Shown here: piece after piece, positions 1-10,280 of the stretch
How the letters are laid out: each line of letters begins with the position of its first letter
How positions within the stretch are numbered: the stretch's first letter is position 1
Assembly (NCBI GenBank): GCA_022841745.1
Contig: JALHQW010000003.1
Location: 172,299-236,298 of the forward strand
Length of the DNA stretch: 64,000 nucleotides
Origin: Saprospiraceae bacterium
GTDB taxonomy: Bacteria > Bacteroidota > Bacteroidia > Chitinophagales > Saprospiraceae
Direction of reading: 5' to 3'
The notes under the pieces: model-generated
Databases searched by the model: none
What the model was told of the DNA's origin: nothing
The model's input: the letters and a program-made list of their open reading frames with translations, nothing else
Program-made: the position numbers and the translations under genes

Positions 1-546
1 GGTTGGTGGCTTGTTTTGCTGCGCAAAAACTCAGCTGATTCTTGTATTTGTTCGTACATGTTATTTGGTCGGTGAATGGTGGCTGGACAAAATACTTGGT
101 TGATATCTCAACCTTTGATTTTGAATTTCATTCAAGGGCCAAATTTGATGTTTTCCAGCGTTTGTATGTAATAAGGAGTTATTTTTCTGCAAGAAGCTTT
201 AGTCAATGGTTCGTGAAGTTTTCGGGTTTTCGGGTTCTAAGGTTGTGGCCTAATAGCTGTTTTTGAAATGGTTGGTTAGGTTTTCAATCCTTTCAAAAAT
301 AATTTGTGGTTAGGTTTTGCCCCCAAACCCTAAAACCCAGAACCTTAGAACTTCACGAACCATTGTAGCACATCGCAAACTAATTTCCTTGACCTCCTAA
401 GCCGCCTTGCCGCCCCGAGAAATCAGGGCAAGCGCTGCGGCGGCCCATCGAGGGGAGTGCCTTGGGGGGCGGAACGACCCTAAACCCCTTTGAAAAACCT
501 ATTGGCACGGCGCCATAGTTTCAACGATAAAAAATTTTAGGCACAG
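1..546. other. Non-coding left edge with a short inverted repeat
   Basis: I see no convincing gene here. A 74-codon open frame at 42-266 lacks any recognisable protein character. A 17-bp inverted repeat (CAATGGTTCGTGAAGTT at 204-220 and its complement at 349-365) is followed on each side by a shorter matching GTTCTAAGGTT segment, so the stretch could form a large imperfect hairpin. Nothing else is recognisable. Confidence 0.4.
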
Positions 547-1506
547 TTAAAAATACCTGGGTCGGGGTGCAGTGCCCCGCACGACGGTTTTTTCTTTTTT
601 TTTAAATAGGTAGTTCACCATCAACTCAACCGACCCGGCATGTTGGCTTCTGAGTTTGCTAAGGCCAATATCATAGGCCAAGCCAAAATCAAGTTCCTTG
701 TTCACCGTATAAGCACAAAACAGGGCTGCGGACTCCAACGTCATCTCGGAAGACAGGCGGATATTAAGGCCAGCGGTGACGGTCTCGCCCAGGAACAGGG
801 AAGTTTGCGCATCAATATTCGACAATTGGCCGGGCAACATTTTTATTAAAAACGCCTGGTTGATGGCATTGTCGCCGTACAGTTTCCATTTGCCGGATAG
901 GCTTATATAATAATGGGGCCGGTTCGTCAACAGTGTTTTGTCCTGCAAATCTATCAGTAAGCTCGCTGGCAGCATTCTGGGGACGGAGCAGCCTATCAGA
1001 AACCGCTCTTCGATATTGAGCAGGAACCCGACGCCAATATTTGCAGTGGTGTTATCCAAAAAATCGCCCTGGTTAATGGTTGGGTCGCCACTGCTTTCAA
1101 TCACCACGGCATTGCTCGTCAGGTCCAGTTTGTATTGGTTCACCAGCGCCTGCAACCCTACCCGTAAGCTCGTTTTTTCTTTCAATTGGATGGCGTATGC
1201 ATAAGACAATCCAGCGGAAACCTGGCTTGAAATGCCGAGGCGTTGGCGGGAAAGCACCATGCCAATCCCTGCTTTCCCTGCCGAAAGCGGGGTATGAAAA
1301 CTCAGGAGTTGCGTTTTCGGGGCGCCCTCAAAGCCCAGCCATTGCTGTCGGTGGGCAAGCGTCAAAACCGACCCTTTCATGCTGCCTGCAACGGAGGGGT
1401 TGTAAACAGCCATCGCTTGCTGGTGAAAGGTAAATTGTGGTTCCTGCTGCGCTAATGCACTGGAAAGCGGCAAGATGGCCAAACACAATAAGACGAGATT
1501 TTTCAT
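547..1506 (-). CDS. PorP/SprF family type IX secretion-associated outer-membrane protein
   Basis: A 319-residue protein with a clear signal peptide (residues 1-20, ending LSSALAQ) followed by QEPQFTFHQQAMAVYNPSVAGS, the characteristic N-terminus of the PorP/SprF family. The rest alternates glycine and aromatic residues as in an outer-membrane beta-barrel. In Bacteroidota these proteins assist surface attachment or secretion of T9SS cargo with a gliding-motility-type C-terminus, and they are usually encoded directly downstream of that cargo. The same order holds here: the truncated CHU_C gene at 1566-2441 lies 59 bp upstream on the same strand. The family call rests on the N-terminal motif, length and context. 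Its specific cargo is presumably the now broken neighbour, which is inference. Confidence 0.88.
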   Translation of the reverse strand: MKNLVLLCLAILPLSSALAQQEPQFTFHQQAMAVYNPSVAGSMKGSVLTLAHRQQWLGFEGAPKTQLLSFHTPLSAGKAGIGMVLSRQRLGISSQVSAGLSYAYAIQLKEKTSLRVGLQALVNQYKLDLTSNAVVIESSGDPTINQGDFLDNTTANIGVGFLLNIEERFLIGCSVPRMLPASLLIDLQDKTLLTNRPHYYISLSGKWKLYGDNAINQAFLIKMLPGQLSNIDAQTSLFLGETVTAGLNIRLSSEMTLESAALFCAYTVNKELDFGLAYDIGLSKLRSQHAGSVELMVNYLFKKKEKTVVRGTAPRPRYF

Positions 1507-1565
1507 GTGGATTTATTTTGAAGCCCCTGTATCGGAGGGCATTTCATGAATAAAAACGATTTTTT

Positions 1566-2441
1566 CTACCGCATAATCGTTAGAAAACCCTTCTTTTCCG
1601 ACAATCCTGCCCCCGGTTTGAAGACATAGAAATAAGTGCCGCCCGGCAGCTCTTTACCATTATAAGTCCCAGACCAATCGTTTTCGTAGGGCGAGGCCGC
1701 AAAAACCTGGTCGCCCCATTGGTTGAAAACCAGCAATTCGTTGTCGGAGAAGCCCCCGTTTTCCAGGCAAAAGAATTTGAAATATTCATTGACGCCATCG
1801 CCGTTGGGCGTGAAGATGGTGGTGGCAATGCAGTCCTGCGACTGATATTCTACGGTAAGGTTCACAAACCCAAAATCGCAGAGCAAAGGGCAATCCTTGT
1901 AGCATATTTCATAGATGAAATTCACGGTTCCGACAAAATCCGGCTCCGGTATAAACTGAAAGATTCCGTTGCCCAGGTTTTCAAGTTGCCCAGCAGGCAC
2001 ATCCTGCAACACCCCAACCGAGAAGCCAGCTTGTGTGTCCAGCAAATCGTTTTCGATGACGCTGAATTCCACTTCCCCGTTGATGTCAACCGAGGCATTG
2101 TCCGTTTGTATGTCTGGCACTCCCAGCACGGCCAAGGTTATAGGGGAGGAACTGGCCGTGCAGCCACCGAGACTGGCTACCACATAATAGTCCCCGCTAG
2201 CACTGGGTTGCACATTTCCAAACACCAAGTTTTGCTCAGTCGAAACCAGGTTGCTCTGTGGGCCGAACCATTGATAGCTTGCTCCCGAAAATCCAGTAAT
2301 CGTTAGGGAAACTGCCCCGCCCTCACAGGGTTCCCCCCTTGAAGTTCTAACAAGTTTGCAACTTGTTAGGCTCGGCACGGGCAAATTAGCCATCATTCTT
2401 TGCTGAAAAATACGGGCATTGGCGGAAAGGAAGTCCTGCAA
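1566..2441 (-). pseudogene. 5'-truncated T9SS adhesin with gliding-motility (CHU_C) C-terminal domain
   Basis: What remains is the C-terminal end of a larger secreted protein. From about residue 37 there is part of an Ig-like domain (PCEGGAVSLTITG..YQWFGP), then a tandem cadherin/Ig-like domain (about 95-195), then a CHU_C sorting domain (TIFTPNGDGVNEYF..FNQWGDQVF..WSGTYNGKELPGGTYFY) ending at residue 291. There is no signal peptide. The first 35 codons are translated from a 141-bp inverted-repeat element (2344-2484), and an in-frame TGA lies two codons upstream of the TTG at 2441, so the normal N-terminus is absent; the first ATG is at 2396. Such proteins normally run to many hundreds of residues. 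The break coincides with the truncated distal end of the CRISPR array. Without a signal peptide it should not be exported, so I treat it as a pseudogene. Confidence 0.75.
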
Positions 2442-2484
2442 AACTGCTCACGTGTAGCCTAACAAGTTGCAAACTTGTTAGAAC
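2344..2484. repeat. Small element bounded by perfect 29-bp inverted repeats
   Basis: Positions 2344-2372 and 2456-2484 are exact reverse complements of 29 bp, enclosing 83 bp. Each arm also contains a near-palindrome (CTAACAAGTT..AACTTGTTAG). It resembles a REP/BIME pair or a miniature inverted-repeat element rather than an insertion sequence, since there is no room for a transposase. One arm lies inside the truncated adhesin frame and the other faces the CRISPR array end. Confidence 0.75.
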
Positions 2485-2526
2485 AAAGGGGCTTGGATGT
2501 TGCGGAAATCATACCTGCAACAACTG

Positions 2527-2571
2527 GGTTAAAAGCCCGGTGCAAAGCAATGGACGGTATCCTTCCAAGGA
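2527..2571 (-). CRISPR. Remnant of a further CRISPR unit at the distal array end
   Basis: The nine bases GGTTAAAAG at 2527-2535 equal one end of the repeat and lie exactly 36 bp, a normal spacer length, before the first complete repeat at 2572. The other 20 repeat bases are replaced by unrelated sequence. Read in the transcribed direction, this is a last spacer (2571-2536) followed by a repeat cut off after CTTTTAACC. The array once extended further and was cut inside a repeat. Confidence 0.75.
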
Positions 2572-5500
2572 GTTTCAATTCCATCCGGTGCGGTTAAAAG
2601 CAAGTTGCTCCGTTCCTTCGTTGCTGAAATCAAGGTGTTTCAATTCCATCCGGTGCGGTTAAAAGTAAACCCTTGGAGTGCCGTTAGTGGTGATGCCAAA
2701 AGTTTCAATTCCATCCGGTGCGGTTAAAAGCAGCAATCAAGGACTGTGGGGAGCGCAACATGCAAGTTTCAATTCCATCCGGTGCGGTTAAAAGAGGTAG
2801 CAATAGTTGTAGATGTTGCCAATGGGCGGGTTTCAATTCCATCCGGTGCGGTTAAAAGAGTTCGGGCCGGGTGTTTGATGGCCTGTAAGCCGCGTTTCAA
2901 TTCCATCCGGTGCGGTTAAAAGCCAGAAGAAGGTCTAAAAGATGCCGAAACAGATACGTTTCAATTCCATCCGGTGCGGTTAAAAGCTGCCAATCCGCAC
3001 GGTGTCCGCTGAAAGGTGGAGTTTCAATTCCATCCGGTGCGGTTAAAAGAAAGACATGGATTTACAGACCGCTAAAAGCCAAAAGTTTCAATTCCATCCG
3101 GTGCGGTTAAAAGTAGCGCCGCCGACTTGGATTTTGGGAACGATGGAAGTTTCAATTCCATCCGGTGCGGTTAAAAGCGGATACAAATGGCAGACCTATC
3201 AAAACGAGCAAAGTTTCAATTCCATCCGGTGCGGTTAAAAGCGCCCCTACGTTGGTAGCGGCGGGCGGCACGGCCTAGTTTCAATTCCATCCGGTGCGGT
3301 TAAAAGGTGCTGTTTTTTTGGCAATCACCTCCAACCGGGTAGGTTTCAATTCCATCCGGTGCGGTTAAAAGCTATCAATCCCACCACGAATGGCCAGCCA
3401 AAACAGAAGTTTCAATTCCATCCGGTGCGGTTAAAAGTGGAGCCGAAGCCCTCACCCTTGGCAGTAGTAACAGGTTTCAATTCCATCCGGTGCGGTTAAA
3501 AGAAGAGCTACCAAGCGGCCAAAGCTGACGAAATAAAGTTTCAATTCCATCCGGTGCGGTTAAAAGAAGAGCTACCAAGCGGCCAAAGCTGACGAAATAA
3601 AGTTTCAATTCCATCCGGTGCGGTTAAAAGGGGCGAGCGGGAATCAGGCAGTTGATAGGCCGAAAGTTTCAATTCCATCCGGTGCGGTTAAAAGCCGTAT
3701 GATACACGCTTCTACACAAATACAGCAAAGTTTCAATTCCATCCGGTGCGGTTAAAAGTTTTTCTACACTACCGACCTTGACCCCATGTATTAGTTTCAA
3801 TTCCATCCGGTGCGGTTAAAAGTGCAAGTTAACTCCTGTCGTTTTGACGACAACAACGTTTCAATTCCATCCGGTGCGGTTAAAAGTGTATGACGCACCA
3901 GAGAGCGTCAACCCGCCAGGTAGTTTCAGTTCCATCCGGTGCGGTTAAAAGGGATTTGCCTGTGGTGCGGCCCATACCTGTATAAGGTTTCAATTCCATC
4001 CGGTGCGGTTAAAAGCGAACGGTGGCAATGTGGAGGCATAGAGCGCAAACATGTTTCAATTCCATCCGGTGCGGTTAAAAGCCCAGCCCATTGCTTGCAT
4101 CCGTTCCCGGATCAGGTTTCAATTCCATCCGGTGCGGTTAAAAGAACTTCGGCGGCACTGGCCATTTGCCTCATTTCGCTGTTTCAATTCCATCCGGTGC
4201 GGTTAAAAGAGGCGAATCGAACGTTGGCAACCCAAATGTGTGGATGTTTCAATTCCATCCGGTGCGGTTAAAAGATAATGCTTTTGAAGATGTTACGAAT
4301 TTCATTTCGTGTTTCAATTCCATCCGGTGCGGTTAAAAGGACACTAAGTAGCCGATTGCTGCGCTCTTTTGCGGTTTCAATTCCATCCGGTGCGGTTAAA
4401 AGGCCAAAACGGTATTGAGGTTTGGGAACATGCTGCATGTTTCAATTCCATCCGGTGCGGTTAAAAGCGTATGTCTTGGTTTTAATCTGCCTTAAAATCA
4501 ATGTTTCAATTCCATCCGGTGCGGTTAAAAGCATGTAAGCCGCTTTTTTCTGTGCGCTCCATGTACGTTTCAATTCCATCCGGTGCGGTTAAAAGTGATT
4601 TGATTGAAGGTGATATTGTTGAAACAGTGCAGTTTCAATTCCATCCGGTGCGGTTAAAAGTCAACGGCTATGCGATGGGTCGGGGTTTCGAGTTGTTTCA
4701 ATTCCATCCGGTGCGGTTAAAAGCTTTTTGTCCGCCTCAAATTTCACGATGCCGTTCTGTTTCAATTCCATCCGGTGCGGTTAAAAGACTCCGATGCACC
4801 CACGGCCCCGGCTGAGATGTTATGTTTCAATTCCATCCGGTGCGGTTAAAAGGATGGCGTGGCCGATAGGCGGGCACCGAGGGTGCAGTTTCAATTCCAT
4901 CCGGTGCGGTTAAAAGAAAAAACGAAGCAAACCTTGGCTCAGATTAGGAATGTTTCAATTCCATCCGGTGCGGTTAAAAGACACGGCCACGGTGACGGTC
5001 TATCTCGAAGAAAGCGGTTTCAATTCCATCCGGTGCGGTTAAAAGCTGTTAAATGTGCGCAATTCAGCAACTGGTGTAGTTGGTTTCAATTCCATCCGGT
5101 GCGGTTAAAAGACTCCGATGCACCCACGGCCCCGGCTGAGATGTTATGTTTCAATTCCATCCGGTGCGGTTAAAAGTGCACCTGTGGGGCCGTAGGCCGC
5201 TAACGGTGCAGGGTTTCAATTCCATCCGGTGCGGTTAAAAGCTCCCTTAATTTTATATTGTCATACAAACCCTTTTGTTTCAATTCCATCCGGTGCGGTT
5301 AAAAGCTTCAGGTCGGCGAACTGGTTGTTCCAGAGGTCAAGTTTCAATTCCATCCGGTGCGGTTAAAAGGCCTGCCCGGAACTTGCCAGCCCCTGCTTCG
5401 AGCTGTTTCAATTCCATCCGGTGCGGTTAAAAGCAGGCGCTGGAAACGATGGTACCCCAATCAATGTGTTTCAATTCCATCCGGTGCGGTTAAAAGGATT

Positions 5501-8500
5501 TCGTTGAGCTGCTGCACCATCGCCAAGTCCTGTTTCAATTCCATCCGGTGCGGTTAAAAGCATTGAAGGCAAGCAGCTCACCGCCCCGGCCAGTGGTGTT
5601 TCAATTCCATCCGGTGCGGTTAAAAGGCCTGGCAGCCTCATGCAGGGAGTCGGGGATGGCGGTGGTGTTTCAATTCCATCCGGTGCGGTTAAAAGGCAGT
5701 TGCGTTGCTTGATTACTACCCCTATTTACTGTTTCAATTCCATCCGGTGCGGTTAAAAGGCGGTAGCCTGGCAATGAGGCAACCAGCTTGGCCTGTTTCA
5801 ATTCCATCCGGTGCGGTTAAAAGAAGGCGAAATGCTGGTAGAGCTGGTACGCCAACGCAGTTTCAATTCCATCCGGTGCGGTTAAAAGCCCCGATGAGTA
5901 TTTCGAAGAGCTGCGCTTCAATTGTTTCAATTCCATCCGGTGCGGTTAAAAGTCTGGTACTTCATCGGCTTGCCCTCCTTGCTTAGGGTTTCAATTCCAT
6001 CCGGTGCGGTTAAAAGTCAATCAGTTCGTAAGGGTCAAAGTCCGCAATCCTGTTTCAATTCCATCCGGTGCGGTTAAAAGCACGAAATGATGGAGGTCAA
6101 GGGCAAGATAATCGTGTTTCAATTCCATCCGGTGCGGTTAAAAGCGGGCTTCCTCGTTGGTGTATTTGCCTTCTTTGAGTTTCAATTCCATCCGGTGCGG
6201 TTAAAAGAAAAGCTCCACGCCGTCAAGTCGGCCTACAAGCAAGTTTCAATTCCATCCGGTGCGGTTAAAAGCGGCAAACGGCTCTACGACCTTACGCTCG
6301 AAGAACGTTTCAATTCCATCCGGTGCGGTTAAAAGCCGCAGCCGCTCCCCGGCTTCGATGCCTTGGCCGGTTTCAATTCCATCCGGTGCGGTTAAAAGGG
6401 CAGAAGCCGCTAGACGGCTGGGAATAGGTACAAGGTTTCAATTCCATCCGGTGCGGTTAAAAGATTCCTTTGTGCTGGTGACCTCGTAGCCTGACAACAG
6501 TTTCAATTCCATCCGGTGCGGTTAAAAGTTGAATAACAACATTGCCATTATCCTGTATATCAAGTTTCAATTCCATCCGGTGCGGTTAAAAGTGAAGGTG
6601 GAAGTGATTAAATTTCCAGTTACTGACGCGTTTCAATTCCATCCGGTGCGGTTAAAAGGCCAAGCTGGCCAGTCAGGCGGGTTATCGTTACGGTGTTTCA
6701 ATTCCATCCGGTGCGGTTAAAAGTGGGAAACCTACGCCACCAACCTCGGCTTTCATGGTTTCAATTCCATCCGGTGCGGTTAAAAGCAAAATCTGGAACA
6801 GCATCCAAGGCGAGCAGGTCTTGTTTCAATTCCATCCGGTGCGGTTAAAAGCAAAACAAACTGAAACGTTGAACAAACCGCCATGCAAGTTTCAATTCCA
6901 TCCGGTGCGGTTAAAAGCTTCACCAGTTGCTGAACCTTTAGCTGCTTGCCTTGTTTCAATTCCATCCGGTGCGGTTAAAAGTTTCAGAAGCGGCAATGGT
7001 GTCCACGCTCAAGCCGTGTTTCAATTCCATCCGGTGCGGTTAAAAGGGTTTAAACCATCAAAGCTGAGGAGCTTCTTGCCCGAGTTTCAATTCCATCCGG
7101 TGCGGTTAAAAGGCCTGAGCGTGGAAGCCCTGCCGGGGGTTCCCCTTGTTTCAATTCCATCCGGTGCGGTTAAAAGGAACACCAGTTGGCCCGCTGCCAG
7201 GTTGTACAGTTGTTTCAATTCCATCCGGTGCGGTTAAAAGGTTTTACAATCAATGCAACCAGCGGGGCCGCTACGGGTTTCAATTCCATCCGGTGCGGTT
7301 AAAAGCTACAAGCCCGCCCAAGCAAAGAGCGTGGAGCAACGTTTCAATTCCATCCGGTGCGGTTAAAAGGGCTATGGCTCGAAGTACGAAAAGCATATCT
7401 ACCCAGGTTTCAATTCCATCCGGTGCGGTTAAAAGTCAATCGCACCCTTCGCCCGGCGCTTTCCTTGAGCAGTTTCAATTCCATCCGGTGCGGTTAAAAG
7501 CAGTAGGCGTAAGCCTTGCGACTGCTATCAGCATGGTTTCAATTCCATCCGGTGCGGTTAAAAGCCCAAGCTGGACGGAAACACTTGCACAGGAAGCCAT
7601 GTTTCAATTCCATCCGGTGCGGTTAAAAGCTGTATTTACCTCCGCAATATGCCGTGGTAGCAAAGTTTCAATTCCATCCGGTGCGGTTAAAAGTGTACTC
7701 CTGCACCTGGTAGATGTATTCTACCCGCGTTTCAATTCCATCCGGTGCGGTTAAAAGCCAAGGTCATAAATATAGCAAAAAATAACTACCAAGTTTCAAT
7801 TCCATCCGGTGCGGTTAAAAGCTGCGCAGGGAGATTTACGGGCTTATGGAAACGGGTTTCAATTCCATCCGGTGCGGTTAAAAGTTGCGGCGTTTTTCGA
7901 TGGAGTTGATGCGCTCCATGTGTTTCAATTCCATCCGGTGCGGTTAAAAGCTGAGAGGCCAGATAAAATCAATCCAGTTTCAATTAGTTTCAATTCCATC
8001 CGGTGCGGTTAAAAGACTGTGAAGGTTTATTTCCAATTTCGGTTTATGTCTGTTTCAATTCCATCCGGTGCGGTTAAAAGTCGTGAACTTGTGTTCCAAC
8101 CAGCGCAACAACTGTGTTTCAATTCCATCCGGTGCGGTTAAAAGTTCGGTGGCCAGCACAGTTTCAACCCCTATTAGATTGTTTCAATTCCATCCGGTGC
8201 GGTTAAAAGGCTAAGGGAAATGGGCGTGAACGCCCAAGACTTCATGTTTCAATTCCATCCGGTGCGGTTAAAAGCAACAACTTCGGGGCAACTGCCTCCA
8301 AGATAATAGTGTTTCAATTCCATCCGGTGCGGTTAAAAGGGAGCGGGGCGGTGGGGAGGTGATGGGTATTAAAGTTGTTTCAATTCCATCCGGTGCGGTT
8401 AAAAGCAAACACAGCGAGTGGAAACCAGTTTTCGCATATGTTGTTTCAATTCCATCCGGTGCGGTTAAAAGCTCTCAAAATGGCTTGCTACGGCTCAACT

Positions 8501-8728
8501 TACAAGTTTCAATTCCATCCGGTGCGGTTAAAAGTTTTATTGTAATCGTCTCCAGACCGTGCCTCTTTTCGTTTCAATTCCATCCGGTGCGGTTAAAAGC
8601 GAGGACATGAAGGTAGGTTTTGACCTGCCAAATGAGTTTCAATTCCATCCGGTGCGGTTAAAAGTGCATCCAGCATGGCAATTACTTTCCAAGAACATCG
8701 TTTCAATTCCATCCGGTGCGGTTAAAAG
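2572..8728 (-). CRISPR. Type I-B CRISPR array, 96 repeats and 95 spacers
   Basis: A 29-bp repeat (plus strand GTTTCAATTCCATCC..GGTTAAAAG) recurs from 2572 to 8728. I located 96 starts, spaced 63-69 bp, giving 95 spacers of 34-40 bp, mostly 35-37. Read on the minus strand the repeat ends in ATTGAAAC, the usual 8-nt 5' handle of type I crRNAs. With the leader and cas genes on the right, this sets transcription leftward, so the newest spacers are near 8.7 kb and the oldest near 2.6 kb. Only one repeat variant was noticed, at 3923 (A to G at repeat position 7). Two spacer pairs are identical: 3503-3537 with 3567-3601 (adjacent), and 4788-4823 with 5112-5147 (five units apart). Open frames inside the array are artefacts of the repeat having no stop in several frames. 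Spacer targets cannot be identified by eye. Confidence 0.98.
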
Positions 8729-8942
8729 CCGTTTGGCCAAAATGCAAAGTTAACTGATTTTCAATACGTTGACTCATCGAAATTGCCTTGTTTTTAAGGT
8801 AAAAAGTAGTCGAGGTTCAATTCTATGATTTAGTAAGAACTTCGACGACTTGTTGAATATCAATCAGTTAGATGACTTTTTAGCAATTTTAGGCTTGAAA
8901 TTCGAATGTCAAATTCCGAATTTTCGCTACTTCGACGACCTC
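8729..8942 (-). promoter_or_regulatory. CRISPR leader with a candidate array promoter
   Basis: An AT-rich 214-bp stretch between cas2 and the leader-proximal repeat, in the normal leader position. On the minus strand a TAACTTTG box (8745-8752) matches the Bacteroidota -7 consensus TAnnTTTG and lies 16 bp before the first repeat, so transcription would begin just before it. No good -33 TTG is seen at the expected spacing. Farther out, ACTTCGACGAC occurs at about 8839 and 8930 as a direct repeat, with an inverted imperfect copy (AAGTAGTCGAGG) near 8807. An AT-rich hairpin (GAAATTCG with CGAATTTTC, about 8895-8928) could end the cas2 transcript. Such repeats could guide spacer integration, which is inference. 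Confidence 0.75.
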
Positions 8943-9206
8943 TCATAGAAAATTATCCAACTCATTCCTTTCCTTTCCGACTATCTGCTTCTTCAACCAT
9001 TGTTCCTGTCTGCTCGTGAAAATGATAAGGCTGTCCGTCCCCACATCCATGATTTGCTTCGCTTCGTGCATGAGTTCTTTTAGCTTAAGTTCGGTGATTT
9101 CCCCTTCAAAAACCGAGTTCTGAATCCAGTTCAGGTAGCGGCGACAAAGCTTCAGCATTTTGCCCACCCGCTTTTCTCCAATATCATAGACTAAAATACA
9201 GTACAT
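8943..9206 (-). CDS. cas2: CRISPR-associated endoribonuclease/integration factor Cas2
   Basis: An 87-residue protein of standard Cas2 length. It opens MYCILVYDIGEKRVGKMLKLCRRYL, with the first-strand Asp (YDI) and the following helix of the Cas2 ferredoxin fold, then NSVFEGEITELKLKEL and a third strand DSLIIFT. With Cas1 it forms the spacer-integration complex. The chosen start is the ATG at 9206, which shares its A with the cas1 stop as TGATG, a usual sign of translational coupling; a TTG/GTG extension to 9215 is less likely. It is the last cas gene before the leader. Base composition is intermediate between the GC-rich cas1 and the AT-rich leader. Confidence 0.95.
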   Translation of the reverse strand: MYCILVYDIGEKRVGKMLKLCRRYLNWIQNSVFEGEITELKLKELMHEAKQIMDVGTDSLIIFTSRQEQWLKKQIVGKERNELDNFL

Positions 9207-10219
9207 CACCACCAAATTTTAAAGGGTTTATACGACTCCTCCAAGCCCATCACATGCTTCGCCAGCTTGTAACATTCCAACCTGACAAGGTACTTGTAGC
9301 TTACGTTGCGGTTCAGCGTCCGGTGCTTGATGGTCTCATTCAGCTTCTCCTCGAAGGCTTGCAGGAAGGTCTTTCGACCCGGGTCTTTCAATAGGCAACC
9401 TTTCAGCGAGAAATCGAAATCCGAAGCCTTCAACATCTTGCGGTTCAGCACCGAGAAAATCGTCCGGTCCACCAGCACGGGCTTGAACACTTCTGCCACA
9501 TCGAGCGCCAAGGAAAAACGACGGACTCCTGGCTCGTGCAAGTAGCTGATGGTCGGGTTCAGTTGCGTGTGATAGATGGCATCCAGCGCCACCGTGTAGC
9601 AAAGCGTATTGCCGAAGGAAATCAGGGCGTTCACCTCGTTCGATGGTGGGTTCTTCACCCTGCCGCCCATCTCGAAGCCAGAAGCTGCGATAATCTGCTC
9701 GAAAGCCTCGTAGTACGTCGAGCGGCAATTGCCCTCCAGCCCCATCAGTTCCGGCACATCCTTCGCCCCGCCAAGGCTTTCCCGATAGCCCTCGATGACG
9801 GCAATCTGTCCTTCCAGTCCCTTTCCCCGGTTGTCGTAGTAGCGCAGGTTCTTCAGCATGTTGAAGCTCGCCCCCTCCACAAAGGCCGTGGCGATGCCCA
9901 TGCGCTTCTTCCCGCTCAGGTACGCCTTTGTCTGCTCTATCTGCATTTTGCCCGCCAGCAAGTATTCCTTTGGGTAAAACGACCCCGTGTAATGCTCGTA
10001 ATAGTCGAAGAAGTGGACACTCACGCCCGATTTCCCCAAGAAATTATACATGGCGCTGTTAGCGTCCACCGAGCCGAAAATATAAAGGTTGTCTATGCCC
10101 TCGATGGGCAGGTATTTCGGCTGACCGGGATTGCCGTCCTTGTCCACAGGGTCGAAGCGCAGTGAGTTGTCGGTACGGGACATCCGGCCCGGATTGAACA
10201 GGTAGTAGCTTTTCTTCAT
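9206..10219 (-). CDS. cas1: Type I-B CRISPR integrase Cas1
   Basis: A 337-residue protein of normal Cas1 length with a beta-rich N-terminal domain (YLPIEGIDNLYIFGSVDANS; GVSVHFFDYYEHYTGSF) and an alpha-helical catalytic domain. The three metal-binding positions are visible: E162 in LMGLEGNCRSTYYEAF, H228 in SYLHEPG, and D240/E243 in SLALDVAEVFKP. Together with Cas2 it inserts new spacers at the leader end of the array. It lies 61 bp after cas4. It is GC-rich (34 of 60 bases in the line at 9541) compared with the effector genes upstream. Nothing suggests loss of function. Confidence 0.97.
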   Translation of the reverse strand: MKKSYYLFNPGRMSRTDNSLRFDPVDKDGNPGQPKYLPIEGIDNLYIFGSVDANSAMYNFLGKSGVSVHFFDYYEHYTGSFYPKEYLLAGKMQIEQTKAYLSGKKRMGIATAFVEGASFNMLKNLRYYDNRGKGLEGQIAVIEGYRESLGGAKDVPELMGLEGNCRSTYYEAFEQIIAASGFEMGGRVKNPPSNEVNALISFGNTLCYTVALDAIYHTQLNPTISYLHEPGVRRFSLALDVAEVFKPVLVDRTIFSVLNRKMLKASDFDFSLKGCLLKDPGRKTFLQAFEEKLNETIKHRTLNRNVSYKYLVRLECYKLAKHVMGLEESYKPFKIWW

Positions 10220-10280
10220 AGTCTAAAAAGTAAAAAAGTGCCCAGATGTCAATGAACATCTTGCCCATTGTCCACCGTGC

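Noticed and set aside
2572..8728. Many open frames of 60-200 codons inside the CRISPR array
   Set aside because: They only translate the repeat in its stop-free frames (VSIPSGAVK, FQFHPVRLK, FNSIRCG) plus spacers; no independent start signals or protein character.
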